The notes: a model not told the origin generated them from the letters alone. A stretch of 64,000 nt of DNA from G963675935 sp963719005 (GCA_963719005.1 CAVRAR010000008.1:434001-498000); one strand, 5' to 3'. Numbered from the stretch's first letter, positions 27,445-37,421 are shown. Made by a program: numbers and translations.

Positions 27445-28212
27445 TCATTCTGACTTTCCATACGCTCGCCGCAGCATTGGATGGCCGGTGTAGAGATGGT
27501 AGCGGTCGCAGTTGAAAGACTCGGCGAGCCGGGGTATCAATGCCGATCGGACTCCGGTCATTCTGACGGGACCGCAACGTTCGGCCACAAGACAGCTCAT
27601 AAAAGGTCGGCCGAGCGGATCGCTCTTGACCAGCCGAAACAGGCCCATCGGCGGACAGACGTTCAGGTATGCGCCGTAGTACGTGGTCCAGTGGCGAACG
27701 GCCACGCCGAGGGCGGCCAGTTGTCCGGTGCGGCCCCACGCGCCCCCCACGCTTTGCAATGTGTGGGCGCTATTCGATTCGACCGATTCCCGCTGCGGTC
27801 GTGCAGGCACGTTCAGATCGTCGAGCGCTTCGATGATGCCGGTCTGAAAGCGGTGGAGAAACTCGCCGACGGAGAAGCCGTGCCAGCGAAGCGGAACGAT
27901 CGGGTAAATGGCCAGTTGGCCGGGGGAGTGCATCAGGCAGCCGCCGCCGCGATTGACCCAGCGAACTTCGATCTGCCGGCTCCGCACCAGATTGCTCTGC
28001 ATGGCCACGTCGCCCGGCGAGCCGCCGCGGCCGACGGTGATCAGCGTCGGGTGCTCGCACAGCAGCAGAGCGACCTGGCCGTCGTCGCGGTCGCGCGATT
28101 GCTCGACGAGCCGCTGTTGCAGGGCCAGGGCCACGTCGAAATCGACTTGCCCCAGCAAGAAGGCTTCGAGGGCCGGCCGGGGCGATTCGATCTCGAAGGG
28201 GGATGGCGGCAT
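27445..28212 (-). CDS. lipB: LipB-like octanoyltransferase, divergent active site
   Basis: The 255-residue protein has the family frame: LLCEHPTLITVGRGGSPG, WVNRGGGCLMHSPGQLAIYP, FSVGEFLHRFQTGIIEALDD and TTYYGAYLNVCPPMGLFRLV. LipB attaches octanoate to lipoyl domains through a Cys/Lys pair. The Lys in the KIAALG-type motif of classical enzymes is replaced here (GQLAALGVAV), and the HG of the following HGFALN reads YG. One Cys (MSCLVAERC) lies roughly where the acyl Cys should be. This is a divergent clade or a non-standard mechanism. It lies near lipA and the lysine-less lipoyl domain, so the locus is plausibly one lipoate pathway. Length is close to the family's usual 210-250. Confidence 0.75.
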   Translation of the reverse strand: MPPSPFEIESPRPALEAFLLGQVDFDVALALQQRLVEQSRDRDDGQVALLLCEHPTLITVGRGGSPGDVAMQSNLVRSRQIEVRWVNRGGGCLMHSPGQLAIYPIVPLRWHGFSVGEFLHRFQTGIIEALDDLNVPARPQRESVESNSAHTLQSVGGAWGRTGQLAALGVAVRHWTTYYGAYLNVCPPMGLFRLVKSDPLGRPFMSCLVAERCGPVRMTGVRSALIPRLAESFNCDRYHLYTGHPMLRRAYGKSE

Positions 28213-28214
28213 GG

Positions 28215-28336
28215 ATCAACTCTGGTTCCCACGCTCTGCGTGGGAACGAGCGAAAACAGTGTGCCACTGCTTTGCAGAAGCAGTGCCGGGCAGAACCCAT
28301 CCCTCGGGCACTGCTTCTGCGAAGCAGTGGCACACT
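28215..28336. repeat. TTCCCACGCTCTGCGTGGGAA hairpin plus family B repeat, copy 2
   Basis: GGTTCCCACGCTCTGCGTGG at about 28224-28248 is followed by a full family B nested inverted repeat (28259-28336). They fill the lipB-ThuA spacer. Confidence 0.85.
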
Positions 28337-28354
28337 GTTGGTGACAACTACTGG

Positions 28355-29221
28355 TTAGTACTTCGTCTTGTTCGCGTCGGGCGTCACTTCGGCGATATTC
28401 GGCGTTACGTCGGCGTTCGCATCGCGGAGCGCCCAGGTGATGCCGCCCATGAGAACCTGTCGGAACGTCTTGTTCTTCCAGATTTCGTTATGGCCCATCG
28501 AAGTGTAGAAGACGCGGCCCTTGCCCTGCATGTGGGCCCAGGTGGCCGGATAGGGTGGGCGCTGGTAGGGCTCGCCGGTCATGCCCTTTGTCTCCTGCAC
28601 AAGGATGACGTGCAAGTCTTTGGCGAACTTGAACAGGGAATACCATTCTTCAAAAAGGGTGAACGACTTGCCGAGCCCTGCCATGCCGGGGAACTTCGGC
28701 GAGACGACCTTCATTGTTGCCTTTTGTTGTGCGCCGTGGATGATGAATTCGCCGCCGAGCATGGCGATGTAAGGATCGACGCCCGCGCTGCGGAAGCTGT
28801 CGGTGGCGGAATGGATTCCGACGAAGCCCTTGCCGGCCTCGATGGCCGCCAGGAATTTCTTTTTTCCCGCGGGCGACATTGGCCCGCCCGGCTGAGGACG
28901 TTCGCACTTTCCGCACAAATCGCCGGAGGTGAAGAAGATGAAGGCGTCGAACTGGTCGAGATCGTCGTCGAACACCGTGCCGTCCTTGCTACAGACGACG
29001 TCGATCCCGCCCTTCTTCCCCCACTTCGTCAGAAGCTTCTCCGACTCGCTGAGTTCGTCGGGTTTCTCGCGAGTGATCGGCGGATGCTCGAAGCCGGCGC
29101 TGCGGGTGAAGTAGAGCACCTTATGCCGTTTCTTTTCGGCGGCGGCAACCAGGTCGAGAGGAAAGGCCGAAAGCCCGATGGCGGCGGCCCCGGTGGTCAA
29201 CAGCATGTCGCGGCGATTCAT
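28355..29221 (-). CDS. ThuA-like protein with twin-arginine-like leader
   Basis: ATG 29221 is preceded by AGGAG (7 bases). The N-terminus (MNRRDMLLTTGAAAIGLSAF) has an RR-containing leader and hydrophobic stretch ending near VAAAEKKRH, so export is likely. The mature 260 residues have the glutamine-amidotransferase-like ThuA fold: KVLYFTRSAGFEHPPI, VFDDDLDQFDAFIFFTSGD, GIHSATDSF, LVQETKG, PATWAHMQGKGRVFYTSMGH and the closing FRQVLMGGITWAL. These proteins are common in Planctomycetes near sugar-processing genes; the reaction is unknown. No direct partner is adjacent. Confidence 0.85.
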   Translation of the reverse strand: MNRRDMLLTTGAAAIGLSAFPLDLVAAAEKKRHKVLYFTRSAGFEHPPITREKPDELSESEKLLTKWGKKGGIDVVCSKDGTVFDDDLDQFDAFIFFTSGDLCGKCERPQPGGPMSPAGKKKFLAAIEAGKGFVGIHSATDSFRSAGVDPYIAMLGGEFIIHGAQQKATMKVVSPKFPGMAGLGKSFTLFEEWYSLFKFAKDLHVILVQETKGMTGEPYQRPPYPATWAHMQGKGRVFYTSMGHNEIWKNKTFRQVLMGGITWALRDANADVTPNIAEVTPDANKTKY

Positions 29222-29369
29222 GGCGGAATCTCCTGGAAGGCGGGAAGGTGGCAGATGGAAAACCCCAGGATTATACGCATCTTGCCACTGGATGCCAAGC
29301 AACGAGACGGAGGAACGGCAAAATCCGACCTTGCGTCTGTAGCCGATCCGGCGATAATGTTCAGTATCT

Positions 29370-30727
29370 ATGTGCCAAACCCTCTTCCATATTCCCGCCA
29401 CGATGGCCGGCTATCCAGTGTTCGGGTTTGGGCTGTTGCTGGCACTTTGGGCGGTGGCGAGCGTCATCACTTTGGCGGTGCTGGCGCGGCGGCAGGGGTT
29501 CAATGCCGACACCTGGGGTTATGTGCCCATCCTGCTGCTGATCGGCGCGATCATCGCCTGGGTGTTGCCGGCGATTTGCGAAAGATCGCCCAGCGGCGTG
29601 CCGCTGGGGCTGCCCATCCGCGGCTACGGCGCGATGATGCTGCTGGCCGTCGTCTCCGGCACGTTGCTGGCCGCGTGGCGGGCCAAACGGGTCGGGCTCA
29701 ACCCCGATCTGATGTTCACGCTGATCTTCTGGATGCTCATCCCCGGCATTATCGGCGCCAGGGGCTTCTACGTTGTCGAATACTGGAGCCGCGACTATTG
29801 GCCCGCCTACGCCGACAAGGGCGGAAGCCTGGGCGCTTTGCTAGGGAGCATCTTGAACTTGACGCAAGGTGGGCTCGTCGTCTACGGATCGTTCTTCGGC
29901 GGCCTGCTGGGAATGCTGCTTTTCGTGCGCAAACATCGACTGCCGCTGCTGGCCCTGGCCGATCTGATTGCCCCGTCGATGCTGCTGGGTTTGGCCATCG
30001 GCCGCGTGGGGTGCCTGCTGAACGGCTGCTGCTTCGGCGGCGTGTGCGATCATCCGTGGGCGATCGAGTTTCCCGCCACTTCGCCGGCCTATCGTCGCTC
30101 AGGCCGAGCGCGGCCAGATGTACGGCTTCGACGTCGGCGACGACCCCGACGCCAAGCCGTCTGTGGTGCTGAAAGTCGTTGCCGATTCGCCCGCCGGCCA
30201 CGCTAGACTGAAGAAGGGCGATCGGCTGCTGCGGATCAACGGGCATCGGATCGATACGACGGACGACGCGCACTGGGCGATCCGGCAAGCGGTCTTGGAC
30301 GGGCAGCCGTTAATCATTCAGGCCGAACGCCGCCCGTCGATCACCGTGCAGGCCCTCGATCCCCCGCCAAAACGAAGCCTGCCGGTGCAACCTTCACAGC
30401 CGTTGAGCACCGATCGACGCCTTGCTGCTGTGTCTGTTGCTGCTGGCCTACGATCCGTTCCGCCGCCGCGACGGCGAGTTGCTCGCATTGATGATGTCGA
30501 TCTACCCGATTACGCGGTTTCTGATCGAGGGCTTGCGCTCCGACGAAGCGGCGGTGCTCGGAACGGGGATGAGCATCGGGCAGTGCGTCAGCCTGGTAAT
30601 GCTGGCCTGCGCCGTCGTTCTGTGGCGGGACATTCTCCGTCGGCCGAAAGGGACGGCGTTTTCGCGAACGCCCGCGGCAGAGGGATATTGCGGAGGCGCT
30701 CGGAAGAAACTCCCGTCAAGAAAATAG
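29370..30727 (+). CDS. lgt: Prolipoprotein diacylglyceryl transferase with inserted PDZ domain, two frameshifts
   Basis: MCQTLFHIPATMAGYPVFGF starts the first of several membrane segments. The catalytic-core pieces are PIRGYGAMMLLAVVSGTLLA, LIPGIIGARGFYVVEYW, NLTQGGLVVYGSFFGGLLGM and GRVGCLLNGCCFGGVCDHPW, as in Lgt, which transfers diacylglycerol to the lipobox Cys. A PDZ domain then follows in the middle of the protein (30110-30360: VVLKVVADSPAGHARLKKGD, RLLRINGHRIDTTDDAHWAI). Lgt then resumes with AYDPFRRRDGELLALMMSIY and the C-terminal membrane segment. One shift is near 30095; the second is an extra G at 30412 (ACC-G-ATC). This reads as one gene of about 450 residues. The usual Lgt has no PDZ domain. 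Confidence 0.8.
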
Positions 30728-30763
30728 CCCGCACTTATCACCACGCCGGGAGATCGACTACCG

Positions 30764-30841
30764 GTGTGCCACTGCTTCGCAGAAGCAGTGCCGGGCGTGA
30801 ACTGCTGCCCCGGCACTGCTTGTGCCAAGAGGTGGCACACT
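30764..30841. repeat. Family B nested inverted repeat, copy 3
   Basis: GTGTGCCACTGCTTCGCAGA / AGCAGTGCCGGG and CCCCGGCACTGCTTGTGCCA form the arms. It lies between lgt and the next gene. Confidence 0.9.
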
Positions 30842-30903
30842 GAGAAACGTGGGATAGCGTTCTCTCGGCAACCTCCGTCGGCTCGCTTCGCCGCCGCCCT
30901 TCC

Positions 30904-31617
30904 TCATCGCAATTGCCACAACGGCTCCGACGGCAAGTGAATGTTGTTCACCTGGAGCCAGTGATAAGAAGGCGCACGATCCGACGCGCGAAATTGCCGC
31001 GTCAGCCCAACGGCGAGGATGACGTCGCGCGAATCGGCGATGCGTTGGGCCGTGGCGCGAACCCGGGCCGCGTCGGGTGTGGCATGGTCGTCGCCAAACA
31101 ATCGAATATCCGTCACGCTGGCGTCGACTTGCAACCGGCCGTCGAAAAACTTCATGCGAATCCGCCGCTTGCCGTTGGCAACCGCCTCCAGATACAACTC
31201 GGGCGGCGCGGCCGGCCGAATCAGCCCCAGCGACATCGCCCCTTGCCCGGGATCCGTCACCCAGCGGCCGCGGCTCGCCTCGTGTAGCGCGGAGCCGAAA
31301 ACCACCCGTAAATCGGGACGCCGAAGCTCCTCCAGCACGCTCCAGAACTCCTGGGCGGCCGCGAGACGTCCGGCTTTCGCGCGGGCGGGCACGAAAACGT
31401 GATCCTCGACGTGCGGGGCGACCGGCGCCGCACGCGGCGAGCCCAGATCGACGATCACCGCCATCTCGAACGGCCCGCCGTACCGCGCCAACAGATAGAA
31501 CGGCAGCGGATCGTTGGCCAGCATCGGGCGAACGTGCCGCCGCGTCTGCAAATCCACTCCCGCCACGCAAATATGCCCCCCGTGCATTCGCGTTAAGTGG
31601 TTGACGAGAATTCGCAT
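30904..31617 (-). CDS. Possible dual OB-domain protein
   Basis: The 237-residue protein has no signal peptide or membrane segment. It starts MRILVNHLTRMHGGHICVAG with VDLQTRRHVRPML, and ends with VILAVGLTRQFRASDRAPSY and HWLQVNNIHL. I recognise this N-terminal and C-terminal pairing as that of small bacterial proteins with two OB-like barrels. That recollection is a family-level similarity and not a domain search. In other genomes such proteins occur near DUF488 genes, as here. It could be a nucleic-acid-binding or defence-related factor, but this is only an inference from context. Confidence 0.5.
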   Translation of the reverse strand: MRILVNHLTRMHGGHICVAGVDLQTRRHVRPMLANDPLPFYLLARYGGPFEMAVIVDLGSPRAAPVAPHVEDHVFVPARAKAGRLAAAQEFWSVLEELRRPDLRVVFGSALHEASRGRWVTDPGQGAMSLGLIRPAAPPELYLEAVANGKRRIRMKFFDGRLQVDASVTDIRLFGDDHATPDAARVRATAQRIADSRDVILAVGLTRQFRASDRAPSYHWLQVNNIHLPSEPLWQLR

Positions 31618-31653
31618 GGGATCGTGACGGATGAGGAATGAAGGATAACGCCC

Positions 31654-32490
31654 TCATCTCTTGGTAGGTGAACCACTCTCACACTCCCCCGACTCGCGAT
31701 CGCTCTCCACAGTGACGTGCGCATGCGCCTGGAGGTGCGTCTCGCAATAGCACTGCGTGCCGGCGCATTTTGAGCAATAGCGAAAGCCCATCTTCGGGTC
31801 GGTCAAGTTATTAACGCCGCACATCGCACAGGTGTGTCGGGGTGTGCGCGCGGCGCGGATCTGCTTGGCTTGCTGGGCCATTCGCCATCGCCCCGACCTC
31901 ATCCGCAAGAAAATGTCGTGCCAGAAGAAGAGCAAGAAGTTGCAGATCGAAGCCGTCGCCAGAATCTGTGCAATCGCGGGGCCAAACAGCAGGACCAGGA
32001 AATAACCGATCCATTGCAACAGCGCCAGCCACTTCACCTTCACCGGCAGGATGAAAAACAGGAGCAACTGGAAGTCGGGATACAGGTAGGCGAAGGCCAG
32101 GAACACCGAGCCTTGTAAGAACTTGATCGACGCCGGCGCGTCGGGCACGAGAAAAGACGCAGCCACCGTCGCCAGCCAGCCGACCAGCAGAAAGACGTTG
32201 TAGCGAAAGGCTCCCCAGGTGTGCTCCAACACCGTGCCCATCAGGAAGAACAGATACCAGAAGAAGAACGCCCAGAGTGGGTTGCTGGTTGGCGGTTCGA
32301 AGATGAACGTGATCAGCCGCCAGCCTTGCCCTTCCAACACACGGCGAGGCACCAGCGAAATTGCCTCAAGATATCCCGGCTTGCTCAGGCACAAGATGTA
32401 GGTGAGCACCTGGCAGGCGATCAGGCCTTCCGTCACGTGCGGCACGGCGAAGCGGCCGAAACGGCGTTGTAGCTTGTCGAGCAATTTCAT
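31654..32490 (-). CDS. Rhomboid-like membrane protein with C-terminal zinc ribbon
   Basis: The 278-residue protein has an RRFGRFAVPHVTEGLIACQV N-terminus, then about six membrane segments (AFFFWYLFFLMGTVLEHTWG, FLLVGWLATVAASFLVP, LALLQWIGYFLVLLFG) in the rhomboid/Der1-like order. The serine-protease GxSG motif is absent in the expected segment, so it is probably a pseudoprotease. The C-terminal tail has Cys pairs (CAMCGVNN, YCSKCAGTQCYC), likely a zinc ribbon. Rhomboid-like pseudoproteases often bind or chaperone membrane proteins. It lies between a possible dual-OB protein and two DUF488 genes on the same strand. Confidence 0.65.
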   Translation of the reverse strand: MKLLDKLQRRFGRFAVPHVTEGLIACQVLTYILCLSKPGYLEAISLVPRRVLEGQGWRLITFIFEPPTSNPLWAFFFWYLFFLMGTVLEHTWGAFRYNVFLLVGWLATVAASFLVPDAPASIKFLQGSVFLAFAYLYPDFQLLLFFILPVKVKWLALLQWIGYFLVLLFGPAIAQILATASICNFLLFFWHDIFLRMRSGRWRMAQQAKQIRAARTPRHTCAMCGVNNLTDPKMGFRYCSKCAGTQCYCETHLQAHAHVTVESDRESGECESGSPTKR

Positions 32491-32659
32491 ATCAGCTTTC
32501 TATCACCTGGCGATCGGAGGCAGGGGGACGGCGGAGTCTGCCGGGAACGCATTTTCCGTCGCCTTTCGCTCCGCGAAAGCAGCGTCACTTTCGCGGTGCG
32601 AAAGACGACTGTTGCGGCCTGTGAACGGTTACCGACAACCTCCTCCGGCCCCTTTCGTT

Positions 32660-33097
32660 TCACAAATGAACCACCTTCACGTTTCCCCACTTGCCCGCGA
32701 GGTATTCGGCCGCCAAGCGGCGGTGGCAATGCTCGGGGCGCGGCTCGCTGCACAGCAACACCGCCGGCACGTCGAACAAGCGGCGATCGACCGCCGTTTC
32801 CGCAGCCCGCTCGACCAGCAGATCGACGTAGCGGACTTCGTATTCTTCCCACGCGAGTTGCTTCTTCTTGTAGGCGTCGAGTATGTCTTCCGTCGGCGCG
32901 AGCGTCGGCTCGTGGTGATAGTCGGCATTGCACAGCTCGCGGAGAAAGAATTGCAGATCGTCTCGCTTGGCGAAGGCCGCCAACTGCGAGGTGTTGCTCA
33001 GCCGCACGTCGATCAGTCGCCGGATTCCGGCCTTTCGCAGGATTCCGAAGAAGTCGGCGGCGCTCTTTTGGGTAAAACCGATTGTGTGGATTTCCAT
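32660..33097 (-). CDS. DUF488 family protein (second of a pair)
   Basis: The 145-residue protein has MEIHTIGFTQKSAADFFGIL, RLIDVRLSN, LAWEEYEVRYVDLL and the characteristic AVLLCSEPRPEHCHRRLAAE, where the Cys-Glu and Cys-His-Arg residues form the presumed active site. DUF488 proteins are uncharacterised; a role in nucleotide or nucleic-acid chemistry has been suggested for the fold. It is downstream of the longer DUF488 gene and overlaps it by 85 bases. Confidence 0.85.
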   Translation of the reverse strand: MEIHTIGFTQKSAADFFGILRKAGIRRLIDVRLSNTSQLAAFAKRDDLQFFLRELCNADYHHEPTLAPTEDILDAYKKKQLAWEEYEVRYVDLLVERAAETAVDRRLFDVPAVLLCSEPRPEHCHRRLAAEYLAGKWGNVKVVHL

Positions 33098-33651
33098 TGG
33101 GCGGGCTCCTCCGTTTCAAAGAGGTTCAGTTGGCCCTTGGTCTTGCGGAACTTCTCCTCGGCGGCCAGTTCGGCCTCGCTCTGCGCGCGGCCGTCGCCGC
33201 GGAGATGGACGATTCGCACGCCGCGGTCTTGCAGCACGCGGCCCACCAACAACCGCCGGTGACAGTCGGTCGGGTCTTCCTCGCCGCAGAGGATCGCCGT
33301 GCGGGATCGCCCTAGCCGCTCCAGCAGCCGCTCGACTCCCTGCCGGAAGCCGGGCGATTCGGCCAACGCGCCGTATAGAACCCGGCCCTCGTCGTCATAG
33401 AAGCGCGGATCCTCGGCGCGTCCGCCCAACAGGTCGCCGAGGTACAAATACTGAATTTTCCGCCGCCGAAGCGCCGGATCGATCGCCTCGCGATTGAACT
33501 GCGAGGCATAGCGCGAGTAGGGACTCGATCGAACGTCGACCAGCAGGTCGATTTGATGCCGTACAAGAAGATCGAGGAACGTCTCCAACGGATGATTGGA
33601 ATGCCCGATCGTCCAAATCGTCGGCGACGGCCCTAGAGCGGCATCGTCCAT
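33013..33651 (-). CDS. DUF488 family protein (first of a pair)
   Basis: The 212-residue protein begins MDDAALGPSPTIWTIGHSNH with LVDVRSSPYSRYASQFNREA, then KIQYLYLGDLLGGRAEDPRF, and the signature TAILCGEEDPTDCHRRLLVG. The C-terminal part beyond about residue 190 (TSSESCERPE) is read over the start of the second DUF488 gene. An 85-base overlap is unusual for a bacterial pair. It may mean that a small indel has extended this gene beyond its natural end near the second ATG (33097). Confidence 0.85.
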   Translation of the reverse strand: MDDAALGPSPTIWTIGHSNHPLETFLDLLVRHQIDLLVDVRSSPYSRYASQFNREAIDPALRRRKIQYLYLGDLLGGRAEDPRFYDDEGRVLYGALAESPGFRQGVERLLERLGRSRTAILCGEEDPTDCHRRLLVGRVLQDRGVRIVHLRGDGRAQSEAELAAEEKFRKTKGQLNLFETEEPAQWKSTQSVLPKRAPPTSSESCERPESGD

Positions 33652-33686
33652 CGTCAGTTCAGCGCGAATTCGCGATAGGTGTGGTT

Positions 33687-34704
33687 CTACTCCTCTTCGT
33701 CCTCCTCCTCCTCTTCATCCTCGTCCTCATCTTCATCTTCGTCCCAGTCTTCGTCCTCGTCCCAGTCCTCATCTTCCCAATCGTCGTCTTCGTCCCAATC
33801 CTCGTCTTCGTCTTCGTCTTCATCGAGGTCGTCGTCATCGTCAACCTCTTCCCACGGTTCGTCCTCGAGGTCGTCGTCGTCCTCTTCGTCGTCGTCCTCT
33901 TCGTCTTCATCGTCGAGGTTTTCGTCCTCGTAGTCTTCTTCCTCGTCGAGGTTCTCTTCTGCGTCCTCGTCCTCTTCGAAGCCCTCGTCGTCGTCTTCGT
34001 GCTGGGCGAGGACGGTTTGGCTGTTAGATCGGTCGTTGCGTTGCGGCCTGGTCGGGGTGGCAAATGGGCTTTGGGCAACGCCTGGTCCAGTCTTGGTGCT
34101 GAGGGTTTTCACGTTCTCCTCCTCTGCCGCTACTTGAGATGGGTTGGAATGGTTCGAAATATCGGAATCAGAACGGTTCTGTACGTCGCCGGGTGTTGGC
34201 ATCGGTTTGCGCGATCGCAAAACATCGGCCCTCGGGAGTTCATCGAGATGTCGCAGTCCGAATACTTGCAGGAATTGTCTGCGTGGTCGCGTAAAGGAAC
34301 GGTCTGCCGAGTTCGTCGGATCGTCCGGCGATTCGGACCAGGTCGCGTTCGATCAGTTGCCGAAGCACTTCGCCCGACTGCACTCCGCGGATGGATTCAA
34401 TTTCCGCCCTCAAGACCGGTTGACGATATGCCACGACTGCCAGGGTTTCCATGGCGGGGGCCGACAGGCGGACTTCGGGCGCCGCGGGGTAAAGCCGCCG
34501 CAGCCAGGGGGCGAACTTCGCCCGCGTCATCAACTGAAACCCGCCCGCCACCTCCTCGACGCGAAACGCACTACTGTGAGCATCGTACCTCCGGTTCAAG
34601 GCTCGGACTAGTGTACGTGCTTTTGTGCCGTCCGCCAAGCCTGCCAACTCGGCTAGTTTTCGGCTGGTTTGTGGCTGCCGCGAAAGAAAAAGCAGGGCTT
34701 CCAT
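33687..34704 (-). CDS. scpB: Segregation and condensation protein B with long acidic tail, one frameshift
   Basis: The start is taken as ATG 34704 (MEALLFLSRQPQTSRKLAEL). ScpB motifs follow: GFQLMTRAKFAPWLRRLYP, METLAVVAYRQPVLRAEIES, IRGVQSGEVLRQLIERDLV and ELGRPFLYATT. The frame is displaced by one extra base near 34285: dropping it gives TTRQFLQVFGLRHLDELPR, the true ScpB C-terminus. That joins the 'separate' downstream frame, whose last 80 or so residues are nearly all Asp/Glu. So the joined protein is about 339 residues, with a roughly 140-residue tail ending in an almost pure acidic run (33687-33990). ScpB clamps the SMC-ScpA condensin ring on the nucleoid. In-frame codons continue upstream to 34893 without clear protein character. 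Confidence 0.75.
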
Positions 34705-35249
34705 CCGCGTAATCCAATTATGCGGAATCGCGCACCCCCTGTTGGGACCAGTTCTCTCTCCGCCCAACTGCCCGCAGAAAGGTCGATTGCCGCGGACAAG
34801 GGCTACACGGAGCCTTCCCACCGCATAGGGGGAACGATATCGCAATGCTACGCTTCCCAACTGGTGGCCGAGGCTAGGCGATCGCGGTCTCATGAACGTA
34901 AGCCTATGTGCGCGACGAGGCTCTTGGCAAGGGGAGTCGGCAGTGGGCAGTCGACAGTGGGCAGTGGACAGTCGGCAGTAGGCAGTGGACAGTCGGCAGT
35001 GGGCAGTGGGCAGTCGGCAGTGGGCAGTGGGCAGTCGGCAGTGGGCAGTCGGCAGTGGGCAGTGGGCAGTGGGCAGTGGGCAGTCGGCAGTGGGCAGTGG
35101 ACAGTCGGCAGTGGGCAGTGAGAGGCGAAAGCGGGAAATCTGGCCGGGGCGGAAGCGCAGAGTCGATGGCCGCTGTTGGAGAACCAGGCAGTGATGCCGA
35201 CCACCGACTGCCGACTGCCCACTGCCGACTGCCGACTGCCCACTTCTCC
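34705..35249. other. 545-base gap holding a 7-mer inverted repeat
   Basis: Apart from the first 200 bases, which look non-coding, the gap is filled by the GGCAGTG/GGCAGTC array at 34934-35245. ORFs through it are low-complexity artefacts. Confidence 0.7.
34934..35245. repeat. Heptamer array GGCAGTG/GGCAGTC with complementary right arm
   Basis: About 26 tandem 7-mers (GGCAGTG, GGCAGTC, GACAGTG) fill 34934-35120; after a centre of about 80 bases, GACTGCC/CACTGCC 7-mers run from 35199 to 35245. Whole units are 7 bases with single-base variants, and the two arms can pair. Confidence 0.9.
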
Positions 35250-35777
35250 CTATCCCCCGACCCGCATCCCTTCGCGCCAGGTTTCAACCTGCTGCAGCAC
35301 TTGCTGCATCGCTTGCAGGGGGTCGGAATGGGTGGCCTCGAAGCAGTGGACGTAATCGGCATTGCCCGCCACGGCCATTTTGCAGCAGAAACGGTACAAC
35401 TGCTGGTCGTCTCCCCACGATTCCAGCACGTAATACGTTGCCCCCAGCTTTTGCAGACGCTCCTGAATCTCGCGATAATCCGAAGGAACCGCAGCCGTGT
35501 GGGTCGGGCCGGCGGGCGCGACCGGCAAGGCGGGAGCAATGATCGGGGTCGGCCGCGGTTCGATGGCCAGACCCCGCCGCGCAAACCGAGGGGCGTCGCT
35601 GCTCGCCGGCGTCGATGGTGATGCTGAGGCGAGATTCAGGATTGCCGGGCAGGGGACATTCTGAAACTTCTTGACGATCTCCGACCACGAGGCACCCCAG
35701 ATTGCCAACACCGGGATCGCCACCGAACATGCCAACATCAAGAATGCCCGAAATGCAGTGGTTGCCGACCGGTGCAT
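35250..35777 (-). CDS. Conserved planctomycete protein with N-terminal membrane anchor
   Basis: ATG 35777 begins MHRSATTAFRAFLMLACSVA, with one membrane segment, followed by a Pro/Ser-rich linker (about residues 50-95) and a folded C-terminal part: SDYREIQERLQKLGATYYVL, ESWGDDQQLYRFCCKMAVAG and ATHSDPLQAMQQVLQQVETW. I recall this C-terminal pattern as a recurring hypothetical protein in Planctomycetes; no function is known. It is divergent from the cysteine desulfurase at 35943, with a family A element (35800-35845) between the two starts. Confidence 0.6.
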   Translation of the reverse strand: MHRSATTAFRAFLMLACSVAIPVLAIWGASWSEIVKKFQNVPCPAILNLASASPSTPASSDAPRFARRGLAIEPRPTPIIAPALPVAPAGPTHTAAVPSDYREIQERLQKLGATYYVLESWGDDQQLYRFCCKMAVAGNADYVHCFEATHSDPLQAMQQVLQQVETWREGMRVGG

Positions 35778-35799
35778 GACTGCTGACGCCTCCTTGCGC

Positions 35800-35845
35800 G
35801 GGGACCGTCCCGATTTTCGTTTCAACGAAAATGAGGCTGTCCCCC
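35800..35845. repeat. Family A inverted repeat, copy 3
   Basis: GGGGACCGTCCCGATTTTCG ... CGAAAATGAGGCTGTCCCCC, an imperfect palindrome. It lies between the divergent starts of two genes. Confidence 0.8.
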
Positions 35846-35942
35846 TTCGATGGTGTACGTGGGAACGCCGGATAATAGCAACAACTGGGGGCTTGGGGCA
35901 ACGGCAGTTTCTCGGCGGCCCGCCGTTGGTACAATTGCGCAG

Positions 35943-37328
<1,386 letters not shown>

Positions 37329-37393
37329 TCGCGACGCGGGGGCCGACCTGCCACCCCGTTCGCTCTCTTTTTCCAAAACCGCCGAGCAACCTG

Positions 37394-37421
37394 TTGACAG
37401 TGGCAGGAGATCTGCTACGAT
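37394..37421 (+). promoter_or_regulatory. Sigma-70-like promoter before the PEP-CTERM repeat protein
   Basis: TTGACA (37394-37399) and TACGAT (37416-37421), separated by 16 bases, lie about 77 bases before ATG 37498. The -35 is a perfect match; the -10 matches at four positions. Confidence 0.45.

Noticed and set aside
27908..30172. A 754-codon open frame across the lipB, ThuA and lgt region
   Set aside because: It spans three genes on both strands, and its translation is Arg/Ala/Pro-rich shadow.
33679..33933. Poly-serine open frame
   Set aside because: It is the antisense reading of the Asp/Glu codons of the scpB tail and has no independent support.
33687..34220. A separate acidic protein gene
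   Set aside because: Correcting one base near 34285 joins it to ScpB with a perfect C-terminal motif, so it is the tail of ScpB.
34934..35245. Possible CRISPR array
   Set aside because: The units are 7 bases with no spacers and no cas genes nearby; the arms are complementary.
34908..35621. Long open frames of GQWAVGSG-type repeats
   Set aside because: They are translations of the GGCAGTG 7-mer array and not proteins.
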